A stretch of DNA of 64,000 nt. It comes from Macrostomum hystrix (taxonomy: Eukaryota > Platyhelminthes > Macrostomidae). Made by a program: the position numbers and the translations under genes. Shown one piece after another: positions 45,657-57,034 of this stretch. The notes under the pieces are model-generated. The model saw only the letters and a list, made by a program, of their open reading frames with translations. It did not search any database and was not told where the DNA came from. Every line of letters begins with the position of its first letter. The stretch's first letter is position 1. Location: assembly GCA_950097015.1 (NCBI GenBank), contig CATNEN010000038.1, forward strand, positions 9,868,001-9,932,000, given 5' to 3'.

Positions 45657-48056
45657 TCATTTCGACACACCGGACGGCAGGGAGGCAGCGGCACCCCGGC
45701 CGCTCAGGCACACGTAGGCCGTGCCCTGCCGCTCCAGCTTGGCGTGCAGTTTCTCAGCGGTGCCAAGCGGAGTGTCCGAGCTGCCCATGGACTTCAGCAG
45801 CTCTTCCTCTTTGATCTTCTTTAGCCGCTTCTCCGTCTTCTTCTTGCCGCTTCCCTTGCCGTGGAAGCGGTGGCTCAGGAAATCGAAGGCGTCCTTCTGG
45901 TTCAGGACGCGGCCATCGTCGTCCGTGTACTCCAGCTTTACATCCGGCCGGTAGTTGCGCAGCTCCTTGAACTCCTGGACAGACCCGCCACCGCCGCCGC
46001 CGAAGTTTAGCCGTTCGCGGCGTCCGAACTTGGCATCGATGTCGTCGTGGCGCAGGTCCTCCTGGAACACCCTCTTAGCTCGCAGGCTGGAGAACTGGCT
46101 GGCGCTGTCGCCGGCATCCTGGCGGGAGGCCTCGCTCTCCAGGTAGCCCTTCCGCCTGGCCAACTCGAGTGCTGCCGCCACGCCGCCTCGGCGAAGCTCC
46201 GGTTCCTCCTCCAGGATGCCGCCCGCGCCGCCGCCGCCAGCCGCAGCCTGCTCAGCGTCGGACACGTCCATGCTGTCTTCGTCATCTGCTGGCTTGCGTC
46301 GATACTGTTGCTGCTGCTGCTGGTGAGAAGCGTTCTGGGCGATCTCCTTCCACGTGCCAACCTGTCCTCGACGACCGTAGATGCTGTAGTCAGTGCTGCC
46401 AGCAGCATCGTCTTGATCCATCTCATCCATTCCATCGGCAGCATCGCCGGCTTCAGCAGCCGTCGCTGCGGCATCAGCAGCTTCCGCCCTGGCCTCGGCC
46501 TGCGCGACTGCGGCCGCGGTTGCAGCAGCGGAGGCTCCGCCAAGGCTGCGACAGAACTCGGCCGTGGTGTCGAACACCATGCCGCCGCCGTTTGCGCTTA
46601 TCTCCTCATCCTCTTCGTTGGCTTCTGACGACCGAAAGTTCGCTCGGAGCGTCGGCGGCCGACGCTGCCGAGTAGACGCCACGCCGCCTGGCTGCTGTTG
46701 AATACGACGCGCTCGCTCCAGCAGCAGCTGAAGATCTTCAAGAGCTTCGTCGGCGACAGACGGCGTCTGGTCGATGATTTCAGCGTCAGTCAGGCCGCGG
46801 CTTGTTGGTACATCGTCGGGCAGCTCGCCATCTTCAGGCCGCTGACTAGCTTCATCCTCCACTAGAGGCAGTAGATCGTCAGCCTTCAGCATCCGCGACT
46901 TCGCCACCTTCCGCTTCCGGCGCTTGAATTTGGCCGCCTCAGCCACCTCTGCCGGTGTCAAAAAGTCGGCCGCGAGACGGGGCTCCAACGGACCGTCCAA
47001 AGACACGGAGGCTGCTGCCGCTGCAGCCCTGGCCACGGCAGCCGCAGACGGAGCCGGAGTCTCCATCTGGCCACCGGTAAGCACGAAGGCGCGCTTCCTG
47101 GAAGCCGAGTCGCTGCCAATCACCGAGTCGTACTTGGCCAGCACAGAAGGAGCTCCGGCGCCGGCTTGGCCAACAAAGCCGCCCTCATCTTCGTCGCTGT
47201 TGAACTCGCCTTCCTGTCCAGCATTGGCTGAGTGCCAGGCCGAGCCGGTCTGTGCCCTGTTGCGCACATTCTCCGCGTGCTTCTCGTCGTCAACCATGTT
47301 GACGTTGATTAGCGTCTCAGCCTCGGCTTCTTCATCGCCGGCCGCTAGAACTCCACGATCCTGCAGCACTAGTACCGTTGTCTGGCCCTCCTTGAACTGC
47401 TTGGCTGAGTGGGCCACCCGCAGGCCGGCCAGGTCCGAGCTTGAATAGCTGGTAGCCGAAGCCACGTCCGCTTCAACTAGCCGGCTGACATCGAACTCCG
47501 CGTCCAAGTCGGCCAGCTCCTTGGCTCGCTGCTCCGCCAGTTTGCGCTCCGCCTCCAGAGTCCGACTCCGCTGAGTCCAAGCCGCGGCTGACAAATATTT
47601 GTCGTCGTCCTCATCCTGGTCATCGTCGCCGAGGCCTCGCAGCCGTGTCAGGCGCTCCCGCATCTCGCGCCTCTGCCTGCCGATAATAGTCCGCTCCTGC
47701 ACCTTGGCTGTGTGTTTGGCCTGGGTCAAACTCTTTGCCGGGACGTGAAGGAAATTAGCCGATGAAGAGCCGGGCTTGGCGTCCGGGTCAGTCGGAGTGT
47801 CCACCTCCAGCGGCTTCAAGCCGAGCTTGGCGCGCAGCTTGTTTGTCTCCTCGATGCTAAGCGAGATTACTTCGCCGCTGCCGCCGGCATCGTGAGAATC
47901 ATCGGCCTGCTGTTGTTGAACCTGATGCTGACGGCGGTGTGAGGAGGAAGAAGATGTCGATGGCGGCAGCTGCTGCTGCGGCTGCGGCGAGGCCGAGCGG
48001 GACCTTCGACGGCGCTTGCGTTTCTCGCTTTTCCTACTGGAGTCACCTGTGCCCAT
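45657..48056 (-). CDS. SART1: SART1/Snu66, U4/U6.U5 tri-snRNP protein
   Basis: Nuclear splicing factor needed for tri-snRNP assembly and spliceosome activation. One exon of 799 codons. The start is the Met of MGTGDSSRKSEKRKRRRRS. An open frame extends 37 codons further but crosses a probable acceptor (CACATTTCAG) 11 nt upstream, so this Met begins just after a 5' splice or trans-splice site. Seen in order: Arg/Ser-rich N-terminus, a Hub1-binding HIND motif SIEETNKLRAKLGLKPL, acidic and Ala-rich middle, MVFDTTAEFCRSLGG, and the family's C-terminal signature LSHRFHGKGSGKKKTEKR followed by SSDTPLGT. Length matches the human protein (800). Two AATAAA signals lie downstream. Poly-Gln and poly-Ala stretches are local additions. 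Confidence 0.96.
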   Translation of the reverse strand: MGTGDSSRKSEKRKRRRRSRSASPQPQQQLPPSTSSSSSHRRQHQVQQQQADDSHDAGGSGEVISLSIEETNKLRAKLGLKPLEVDTPTDPDAKPGSSSANFLHVPAKSLTQAKHTAKVQERTIIGRQRREMRERLTRLRGLGDDDQDEDDDKYLSAAAWTQRSRTLEAERKLAEQRAKELADLDAEFDVSRLVEADVASATSYSSSDLAGLRVAHSAKQFKEGQTTVLVLQDRGVLAAGDEEAEAETLINVNMVDDEKHAENVRNRAQTGSAWHSANAGQEGEFNSDEDEGGFVGQAGAGAPSVLAKYDSVIGSDSASRKRAFVLTGGQMETPAPSAAAVARAAAAAASVSLDGPLEPRLAADFLTPAEVAEAAKFKRRKRKVAKSRMLKADDLLPLVEDEASQRPEDGELPDDVPTSRGLTDAEIIDQTPSVADEALEDLQLLLERARRIQQQPGGVASTRQRRPPTLRANFRSSEANEEDEEISANGGGMVFDTTAEFCRSLGGASAAATAAAVAQAEARAEAADAAATAAEAGDAADGMDEMDQDDAAGSTDYSIYGRRGQVGTWKEIAQNASHQQQQQQYRRKPADDEDSMDVSDAEQAAAGGGGAGGILEEEPELRRGGVAAALELARRKGYLESEASRQDAGDSASQFSSLRAKRVFQEDLRHDDIDAKFGRRERLNFGGGGGGSVQEFKELRNYRPDVKLEYTDDDGRVLNQKDAFDFLSHRFHGKGSGKKKTEKRLKKIKEEELLKSMGSSDTPLGTAEKLHAKLERQGTAYVCLSGRGAAASLPSGVSK

Positions 48057-48883
48057 ATCTTTGTTTACTGAAATGTGTTGTGAAACAGTACGGTAAGATA
48101 TATTTACAAGCTCTGGGATTTTCGCTTGTATGCCATTCTTTATAGCATACACATGGCTTGGAAACACTATCTAACATAAACTTGACTACAAAATGATTGA
48201 CTTTATATATAAACGATTTGCACATATATGTCCATTTGTTTTTTTGTAGACTTTTTGTAAACTCTTGTAAGTTGTTTCTTAAAATTGTTAAAAAGTCAAG
48301 ATTGAACATTTATGGGTATAATACAATACAAGATAAATTAGTCAAGAAATACCAAACTTGCTTGTTTGTGTAATTGTAGCCCTGATAGTTGTATTAGGAC
48401 TGGAATTTAAGACAGTGTATCAAATGAATATAACCAGTGCAAAGCAAACTGTGCAAACCTATATATATATGGGAATACATGAGATAATTAAGTGATAAAG
48501 TTGATAATAGTGCTTTACGACTTGGACAGTTGCATGCTACCATAAGAGTTAATAAATACTCTAATATATGTATGTTATACTGGTTTAAAAAATTAGCAGA
48601 GTTCAAATTATAATAAAAGAGCCCTTTAAAACTTACTAGCCATGATAGCCATCAAGCCTAACTTGTTCTACTCTAGCAAGATTTACAGACAGAAGTGTCA
48701 GCCTGACTCAGTAGGTTGTAGGTCATATTAATGACAAGACATTTTGGTGAGTCAATTCACTGACACCTATTTTTGTACCTGAATATACTAATAAAGCTGC
48801 CTTTCACATGAACTATGTGTAGTAGTGCTGATTTTATGAGCAATTTTTTCTTTGTTACAGTATAATATGTGTATTGGTAACCA

Positions 48884-49825
48884 TAGTGTAGATCATGTAG
48901 TGCACACGAGAATTTTCCCATGTGCATTTTCAAAAGTGGCGTGCACCGGCGTGTGATTAGGTAAGTGGCGTGCAATTGGCATACATAAAGCACACTACAT
49001 AAATACACTGGCGTGCCTGGCATGCGCCGCGTGCCACGTGCCTGGCACCTGATGTGGCAATGCTGCCAATGCATTGGTAAGCAGACATACAATATGTATT
49101 ATTGTATTTAACTTTTGAAAAAAAAACGATTGTATATAAACATTGTATAAGACTGTTAAATTAATTAATTTATGATAAATACACGTTTTTAAAGATATAT
49201 CACTTCTTTCGTACATTGTTTGTTGCTTTGTTTTACACAATGCAATTAAAAATACATTTTTTGTCTTTCAATTTGAATTTCAATTTATCATTTATTGTAA
49301 TAATTAACCATCAATCATGAATCATATTCATAATTCGTGACATCAAGGATTTATTTAGACAAATACAATTATACTATTCTATTTCTAATTCTAAGTAATT
49401 AATTAAACTCTAATAATAAAGATGTCAAAACAATCAAAACGACCAAAAATGGCAAAAATAGATCTTGATGAGTCCTGTCATTCAGACTCAGACTCTTCAG
49501 CAGCTTCATTTGCCTTCAGTCCAAGTCTGACCTAGAGAATGAGGATGCCGACTAAATTAAATTGGTTAACTGATTTCTATTATTACAGTTTTAGTAGCAG
49601 TTATTTGATTATTTGGTTATGGTTATGGTTATGGTTATGGTTATTTGATATGGTTAGTTATGGTTAAGGTGTTTTAAGTTTTGTTATTTGTTGTTACCTG
49701 TGGTTAGTAGTGGCCTAGTCATTGTCCTAGTAGGCGTGCATCGGCGTGCATTCACTTGTCATCGACATGCTTTTGGGGATTAGCTTTGGGTCATTTCTCG
49801 CGTGCACTTAGTATGATCCACACTA
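48884..49825. mobile_element. Possible DNA transposon with imperfect inverted ends
   Basis: The left end TAGTGTAGATCATGTAGTGC continues ACACGAGAA. The right end, read in reverse, is TAGTGTGGATCATACTAAGT then GCACGCGAGAA, the same with one 2-bp gap and two substitutions. TTGGTAA lies just outside both ends but not at identical spacing. A 37-codon frame at 49421 starts MSKQSKRPKMAKIDLDE and has a Ser/Asp run. No transposase is seen. Confidence 0.4.
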
Positions 49826-51120
49826 ATTTTGGTAAGATAATTAAAGACAAAGTTATCTCCCAGGTAGCAAATCCCCCTTAGGTTGACCATATAGTTATTG
49901 ATAGAAGTTACCATGTATTACTTTCTAAGAAATATGACAAAATACTTAAATTTCCTAGTTTGTTTTTATAGGCCTATGCTATAGAATTTGTTTAACTGAA
50001 TATGTCAAACTCAATTTTGCTATATATATACGTGCAAAATATGTCAACTAAAACTCTACAGTCCACTACTATAGGGCCTACAGAGGTTTGCTAAATATAT
50101 TGTAAGCAATTGTAAGAAGTTATTTTGTTTAAAATTTAACAGTGTTTGTGTCAATGATTGGTAATTAAAGCAAAGCTAATTTATTATAGAAAGTAAGATT
50201 CAGTTAAGGGAATTAAAGTAATAAGAGAAGAGAGAAATATATGTTGTGTCTGATTGGTACATCCAATCCATTGGAGCCTTTTTAAAGATTGGTTAAAGCC
50301 AATAATATATATAATTAAACGAGTAATTCTATAAAAAGTTTGGGTGTTTAAAGTGTCTTGCCGCTCAGGCACTTAATGATTCTCTACTATAGGACTTGAA
50401 TATATATATAAATAATGTGTTATACTTCCCTAATATTAATTATAAGCATACTGCAGTATATAAGATAAGTCATTTAGAAGCATAAGAAAGAACCCTACAA
50501 CATATGCACACCTATAAAATAATATAATACTTATAACAATATCACGATACTTAAGTACTAAGTAAGACACTTAGTTACAAAAATATTTACTTGATAAATA
50601 TATTTTACGTCTAAGCTACAAGAACGGTAGTACTAAATTCGGATTTGCTATATATATTTTCGTCCGTTTAATAAATACAGAATCATAATGCGAACGGTCG
50701 CAGTGATTGCGTAATCGCACCTCGCGCAGTCGGATTATTATAATTTCTTTTATTGAATCCACGGCATTTAAAGAAATATATAAACTTAGTGCTGACAAAG
50801 CGAAATAGCGCAATGAATAAGTTATCATATTATTAAACAGTAGCAATTGCGTTTTTATCTCCCCCGTTTTCTATTCTTTAGCAGTTTTTTAGCATAGTTT
50901 GTTTTATTAATGGTCGGGTTTTGAGACCTTTTTACGCGTATATAAAGTGTAATATTACGTGATTATATTACAAATCAGCACTATTGCTATTGACTTAACC
51001 ATTGGTTTAACGTGCTTGAATAGCAACGTTTGTATATAACATTTCAATAGTTATCACATGGTATTTTCAACGTGTCTATTTGCCTAAGCACTGCAGACGT
51101 TAAATATGAAAATTGTATTT
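49826..51120. other. AT-rich stretch, no gene recognised
   Basis: Only short chance frames; no repeats of note. Confidence 0.4.
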
Positions 51121-51910
51121 TCAGCATTTCAGCACGTTTTTTAATTCAGCTTTGCTGCTTTTACCATTATATATTTTTATGTCCATTCTCCCTCTCATGA
51201 TTGCGAACTTTTTATTTTGTTTGTTTTTATTTATGCAATCTTTACAATAAATACAATAAAACCCGCCTGTAACAGCTCGGCAGCAGTCGTCGTTGCCATC
51301 GCCCAGATCGGCGCGCAGATTGCCCGGCACCACGGCGCCGTCCGAGAGGCGACGGAGAAGGCAGATCAGCACACCCGTCCAATTCAGGTCAGCCTCTCTC
51401 AGGGAGAGGCTGAGACAGGGGGAGGCAGCTGACACAGTGGAAGCTGAGACTGTGATCGAGGCTGAGACTTCCTACCTGGAGTCAAGGCCGTTGACAGTGG
51501 CCCTACACCAGCCGTCAGAGCCGCTGTGTGGATCCACAGCGTCGAGCTGGACTTGCCACACTGCCAGGCATATGTGGCGGTCAGAAGACGCCATTCAGGG
51601 AGGTACTTTTAGAGATACCCTAAAGAGATTTTAATTGTCTTCGCATGGTGGGAAGCCGAATCAGATTTCAAATACCCACTGCATGCTTATACTTCACGAT
51701 AGCTACCAAGCCGAATCACAGATTTTCGTAAAATTCGACGATCTGAATCAAAATTTTCTGCCCTTTACGACGAACTAACCTCCAAAGCAGACACACTTGA
51801 CTTCTGCCCGTAGCAGAAGGTCGGAGAGCAGGTCGCCAGTCAGGTCAGCAAAAAAGTTCCCGTTCGCCAGCGGTGGCACGTTCAGGAATGCTAAACGGAC
51901 ACTGTTGAAC
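51121..51910 (-). CDS. Unidentified protein, three exon candidates (partial)
   Basis: Three GC-rich open blocks in otherwise AT-rich DNA. 51780-51910: acceptor CCCGCAG, encodes FNSVRLAFLNVPPLANGNFF then ADLTGDLLSDLLLR, donor GGAG|GTTAGT. 51476-51605: encodes EWRLLTATYAWQCGKSS and onward, donor CCAG|GTAGGA. 51121-51428: acceptor GTGTCAG, encodes CLSLSLREADLNWTGVLICL, then RADLGDGNDDCC. The last two are phase-compatible; the first and second are not with the sites I see, so an exon or site is missing. The last block runs into AT-rich sequence with AATAAA, so its true end is unclear. ADLTGD and ADLGDGND vaguely recall FG-GAP repeats; I do not identify the protein. Confidence 0.4.
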
Positions 51911-51984
51911 CTGCGGGCACATTAATCACTGCATGAGATTCAAAGATAATATCCATTACACTTTTTTTCACGACAAATATTGCA

Positions 51985-52305
51985 GCGGATTGTAGCCTAG
52001 TGGTTAGAGAGTCGGACTCACGACTTGAAGGTCGGTGGTTCGATGCCCGACTCCACTGGAAGAGTTTGTGCCCTTTAGTAAGACCTGTAACTCTGTTTTG
52101 TTTCAGTTCACGCAGCTGTTAAATGGGTGCCAGCATTAGCTCGGGTTATTGAGGTTGGGTGTGGTGTCCCCCCAGTCCATGGACTGAACAGCTGTACGCA
52201 GCCTTCAGATGCGCTGCGCAATAGCTGCTGCTGCACATGTGGCCCGATTTAGAGCAGATGTGCATGAATTGAAGGACGTAATAAATTATTACATATTATT
52301 ATTAC
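51985..52305 (+). mobile_element. tRNA-derived SINE, family 1, full-length
   Basis: It starts with a tRNA-like head carrying an A box (TAGCCTAGTGGTTAGAG) and a B box (GGTTCGATGCC), followed by a unique body and an ATT-rich tail. TATTGCA flanks both ends (51978-51984 and 52306-52312), the expected target duplication. Diverged or partial copies occur at 35415, 42545 and 62622. Confidence 0.85.
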
Positions 52306-52335
52306 TATTGCAAAGAAACAACTAAAAATGGTACC

Positions 52336-52433
52336 ATGGCGCTTCCATACAATGTTTTTGGCCGAGAAAAACTGAAAGCACGCACACAAGATCACCGGAA
52401 ACGATTAAGGCAGCTGGAAAGCCAATGGGCTCG
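52336..52433 (+). CDS. Candidate first coding exon, gene unidentified
   Basis: An ATG in good context (ACCATGG) opens 32 codons, MALPYNVFGREKLKARTQDH then RKRLRQLESQWA, ending at a good donor TCG|GTAAGC in phase 2. The composition is coding-like (basic, helical) within AT-rich surroundings, just right of a SINE. No phase-compatible downstream exon was found; the RING exon at 54230 does not fit. Confidence 0.3.
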
Positions 52434-54229
52434 GTAAGCGCTTTTATCCAGAGGAACTACCTTCTGGAACCAGCCATGCCATTCATTTGCATTGTTAAGT
52501 TTAAAGGGTGCCAGCATCCCTATCCGGGGTGCTGGACCCGTGCATCAGCGTATAATTTGCTCTTGCACCATTATATTTATTTACGAATGAGTTTGCGATT
52601 AATTTAATTTATAAAACTTATGGTTCGAGGTATTATTGATGTATCTGATGGATTTTTCGAGATGAACATATGTGGAGAGTGTAACCAGAGTGTAACCAGC
52701 CATGCCATTCAAAAATCAGACTACTCAAGTAGTGCAAGAGAGTGCGTGCAACTACCGAGAAATCTAATTTTCGTAACCGCTAAGGAACACAAACATTCTT
52801 TATTTACTTAAACAGCTTATTTCAGAACTGTGGGAGCGAAAGTTGATTTCACCTCGACTAAACCTTTCGCATATTATATATTGTTGGATAGGGTAAACAG
52901 ACATTTAAAAAAGTATCATTCAACAAAATTATTTCATTTCACGTTACGATTCTAGTAAAAGAAGCATGTTATAGTTCACTACTAAATATCGAATGCGGTT
53001 GGTTAATTTAAGTTGTCGAATAAAAGAAAGATTTACGCTTAGATTTCTTTTATCGTGCTTTTGTTGCGCTACACAAAAAACTGGGACCATTTTAAAGTTA
53101 AAATGACCCCGTTATTTTATACAGTGCACGTATGACGTTCTGAAATTTATGACCAACTTTATGTCGCTTCGTTTCGACTCGTCCCTTAAATTTTATTGAC
53201 AACTCTATACTTAAAGCAACTTGACATATGCAGAGTTTGTATGCTCAACTTGCAATTAATCTAAATTAAAATTTTACAAAACATTTTGCATACTTCATTT
53301 TTATTATAAAGTAAAAAATATATAACTACCAGACTATACAGATACTTCACTCATGGCTTGTAAGTAATCGAAATTATTCCAATTAATTGATCAAAAAGTT
53401 TCGTTCCAGTTTGTGCATCGAAAAAATACTAATTTGTTATCGGCTTAAAAATTATATTTGAGATAGACTATAGAGTTTAAGGATATCAAAAAGTAATAAA
53501 ATCCTGAATAAAATATAAAGATTTATAAATAAAGATGAAAGATAAAATATTTTCCAATTAGGCCTATCTCTTTCTTAGTTGATGCTCTTGTGTCGTTCAT
53601 CTGGAAATGAAAATATAGAATATAATGATTTCATCCATAACTGTTCATATTCATATTTAGACAGACATTGCTATAGCATGCTTTGATTAGCAAAGGGTTT
53701 TTCATCTACTAGGCCTCTATTTATATTTAGAACTTTATATATTAGCTGACTAAATTATGTTTAATAAAGGTCAATTAAGTCTTTTTAGCTTAAACTAAAA
53801 AAGAAATTTGAAATACACATTTTACTAGTACTTTGTAGTCAAATAGATAGGTTTCAGCTTTTTTGTGTATTACTAAATTGTGGAGTTAAAAGGTAATGGG
53901 TAAACAGAACACAACAAAATGAGAATAATAAATAATTTTCTCTATTTCTGGAATGATGCTATGCCATGCTCATTATGCACATGCACATGTAGCTACGTAT
54001 AGTTTGAAGTAATTTTATTATACCTGCATGTTGCAGCTTTTGCGCGGTACATTGGAAAGCTGTGTACAATTCTTTAGTCCATGGACTGGGGAATGCCATA
54101 AATAATTCTCATATACCTCAAATGCTCGTACCTATTAAACAGCCTTGTGAACTAAAACAGCACAGAGTTAAGTGTTAAAGTGAACCCCTAACACACGCTG
54201 TAGTACTTCTTCAGCAATCCTGATGGAGA
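52434..54229. other. AT-rich stretch left of the RING gene
   Basis: Nothing coding was recognised. AACCAGCCATGCCATTCA occurs twice (about 52470 and 52695), a small local duplication. Confidence 0.4.
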
Positions 54230-57001
54230 ATGTATTGTAATCATTCAGCAGGCTACGCCAGCTCCTCAACTGAACTAGACGACATGGACCTGGCGCTGGA
54301 CATGCGAGAGGAGGACCAGAAGCAGCTGCTCACTTTCCTGCGATGCCGCAGATGCTGTGAGTTGGCCACAGACGCCGTGGACACCCTGTGCTGCCATGCG
54401 CTGCTGTGCGAGGCCTGCCTGCAACAGCTGCAGCGGGTGAGTCTAATCCCTAATATCATTAATTCCCTGAATAACTCAGATCCTAAAAATCCCGATTCAG
54501 TCAAATTCCATGCACTCAAATCCTAAAAGGCAGGAGGCTAGTGGGCAATGGCACATCATTGGGTGAGACTAAGAATGAGGGGCGGATTGGGTAAGAATGA
54601 GGGGCGGATTGAGTAAGAATGAGGGGCGGATTGGGTAAGAATGAGGGGCGGATTGAGTAAGAATGAGGGGCGGATTGAGTAAGAATGAGGGGCGGATGGG
54701 GTAAGAATGAGGGGCGGATTGAGTAAGAATGAGGGGCGGATTGAGTAAGAATGAGGAGCGGATTGAGTAAGAATGGGGCGGATTGGGTAAGAAAGGGGCG
54801 GACTGGGTAAGAATGAGGGGCGGATTGAGTAAGAATGAGGGGCGGATTGAGTAAGAATGAGGGGCGGATTGAGTAAGAATGAGGGGCGGATTGGGTAAGA
54901 ATGAGGGGCGGATTGAGTAAGAATGAGGGGCGGATTGAGTAAGAATGAGGAGCGGATTGGGTAAGAAAGGGGCGGACTGGGTAAGAATGAGGGGCGGATT
55001 GGGTAAGAATGGGGCGGATTGGGTAAGAAAGGGGCGGACAGGGTAAGAATGAGGGGCGGATTGGGTAAGAATGGGGCGGATTGGGTAAGAAAGGGGCGGA
55101 TTGAGTAAGAATGAGGGGCGGATTGAGTAAGAATGAGGAGCGGATTGAGTAAGAATGAGGAGCGGATTGAGTAAGAAAGGGGCGGACTGGGTAAGAATGA
55201 GGGGCGGATTGGGTAAGAATGGGGCGGATTGGGTAAGAAAGGGGCGGACTGGGTAAGAATGAGGGGCGGATTGGGTAAGAATGGGGCGGATTGGGTAAGA
55301 ATGAGTGGGGGATTCAGTAGACCCGCAGCCAGCGACGAGGCAATTCTGCCCATTTCGCTGACTCCTGAGCACACGCGCACACATACCGTAAGCAGGCATG
55401 CACTCACACAGGTGTGAACATCTGCCCTGACTTTCTCATCGTCAGGCAGTGTGCACGCTTACTGTGCCTTGGAGTTTGGCCCTCAAGTGCGTAAATTGCA
55501 CGACAAGCCACCAAGCCTTCTCTCCGCGGCGGCGCCCCAAGTGAACGTGGCCTCGCCGCGAAATCGAGTTCAGGGACATTGGTGCGAAACGCAGACGCGA
55601 TAACGGCTCTGCCACTCACACCTGACCATGTCTATAAACTACTTTTTAATATATTTTATAGCTATTGTAGCTTTTAAAAGTGTTACATGGCTAATAGCTA
55701 TGCAATAGGAGCTATACATTTGGCTACATAGTGACGTTTTGTGAGCAAAAAATATGTCTATATTGGCGATTTTTTACACAAGACACCCCGACAAGAATCG
55801 TTGAATATCTCGACGATGTCGATGTTTTGTGATTCTGCAAGTTGTTTCATCGGATAGAGCGGGAAAGTTTAGCCCGTGTTCTGCATTTTCTTGACACGAT
55901 TGGTTGAGTATTTTTTGAGATACAGAAAATATGAGAAATGCGATATATAAGGATTGGTATATTACTCATTGTCTTTAGATGCCAATTAACCAAAGACTTT
56001 CACCTGCTTCGATAAGGTGTGCCCAGACTGCGGCCGGGGCTGCAGCGGCTCGCCGAATCACCTGGCCAGGCGGCTGATTGGCTGCCAGCCGTGGCGCTGC
56101 CAGCACTGCGGCGCCGAGGGCAGCCGATCTGACGCGGCGGATCACCGGCGGCTGTGCCCCGGCCAGCGGCGCGAATGCCCGGCCCCCGACTGCCAGTTCG
56201 TTGGCTCGCAGGACGAATTTCTGGACCACCTGACGTCGCAGCATTCGACACAGTTGCTGAGCAAATTGGCTCTGTTGTTTGGCGGCGGAAGCGCGGCTCG
56301 CCCGGCCGCTGGTGCTCGCGGCTATCCCCAACGTCAGCATCTGGTCAGTCGAGGCGTGCCGCTGTTATTTTCTCGTGAAGTGCTCGGCGATCCTTCGAGG
56401 TCTGGCCCTTTTAAAAAAGTCTTCTTCATGTCTCATTCACTCTACTATCAGTAGGCTGATAAGCAAGCAAGCTGGGAGTGAGATAGTCAGGGTGAGAATG
56501 CAGGGCTGGGAGTGAGACAGTCAGGGTGAGAATGCAGGGCTGGGAGTGAGACATGCTGATCACATCACATGAAAATGTGAGATGTGATTCTATGAAAAAA
56601 GTAATCGTAAGCCCCTGTAAAGAAGCCGCACCGCCCGCAGAACTTGGGCCAGCGAGACCGGGAAGGCCTACTGCTCGGGGCGGCTAAACGGGCCGCCCTG
56701 CAGCTGCTGCGATGGCAACTGCGGCCCTAGAAACGGCTGCAACTGCGTCGACTGCATGCGCCGCGACTTGGCCACCTTCGGCATTCGGCCTGGCGAACGC
56801 GCCCTAGTCAACAGGGAAGGCGTCATCTCCAGGCTCAGCCCGAGCACGAGCTTGTTCTATTGCGGCCGGCCTAACATGAGCCACGACCCAGAAACTGACG
56901 GTTTCTGCGGGCCCAACAACGGCAACAACTGCCACGCCTGCAAGCAGCTCGACAGACAGGCCCGCGACCGATACGCTGAAATTGTCAGGCTGTGGGACTG
57001 A
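54230..57001 (+). CDS. RING and TRAF-type zinc-finger protein, probable E3 ubiquitin ligase
   Basis: Three exons are proposed. 54230-54436 carries the first half of a RING finger (LRCRRCCELATDAVDTLCCH, then ALLCEAC) and ends at CGG|GTGAGT. The second, from about 55996 (acceptor CCAAAG), completes it with CPDC and continues into Cys/His clusters like TRAF-type zinc fingers (CQHCGAEG...H...C, CPAPDCQFVG...HLTSQH). The third, about 56641-57001, is Cys-rich with two copies of CGP-x-NG-x2-C-x2-C and ends RLWD and TGA. The second exon's donor is uncertain: CTG|GTCAGT near 56343 is best by sequence but leaves phase 0 where phase 2 is needed; AG|GTCTGG near 56401 fits the phase but is weak. The start Met is also uncertain, since an acceptor could lie at CATTCAG just upstream of the coding block. 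The first intron holds a 22-bp minisatellite and a SINE. I cannot name the family. Confidence 0.7.
54560..55312. repeat. 22-bp minisatellite in the RING-gene intron
   Basis: About 35 copies of GAATGAGGGGCGGATTGAGT-AA with shorter AAGGGGCGGACTGGGTAAG forms. Frames reading Ser-Ala-Pro-rich protein on the minus strand are artefacts. Confidence 0.94.
55316..55625 (-). mobile_element. SINE-like repeat, family 2, reversed copy in the RING-gene intron
   Basis: Read on the minus strand it gives AACTCGATTTCGCGGCGAGG, GCGGAGAGAAGGCTTGG, CACTGCCTGACGATGAGAAA and AGTCAGCGAAATGGGCAGAA, in the same order as the copies at 29905 and 42681. Confidence 0.7.
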
Positions 57002-57034
57002 CCGCCTTCGTACACCCCTACTTTTCTGCCTGAA

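Noticed and set aside
49610-49650. GGTTAT run resembling telomere repeats
   Set aside because: Only about five imperfect copies in AT-rich DNA; a simple microsatellite.
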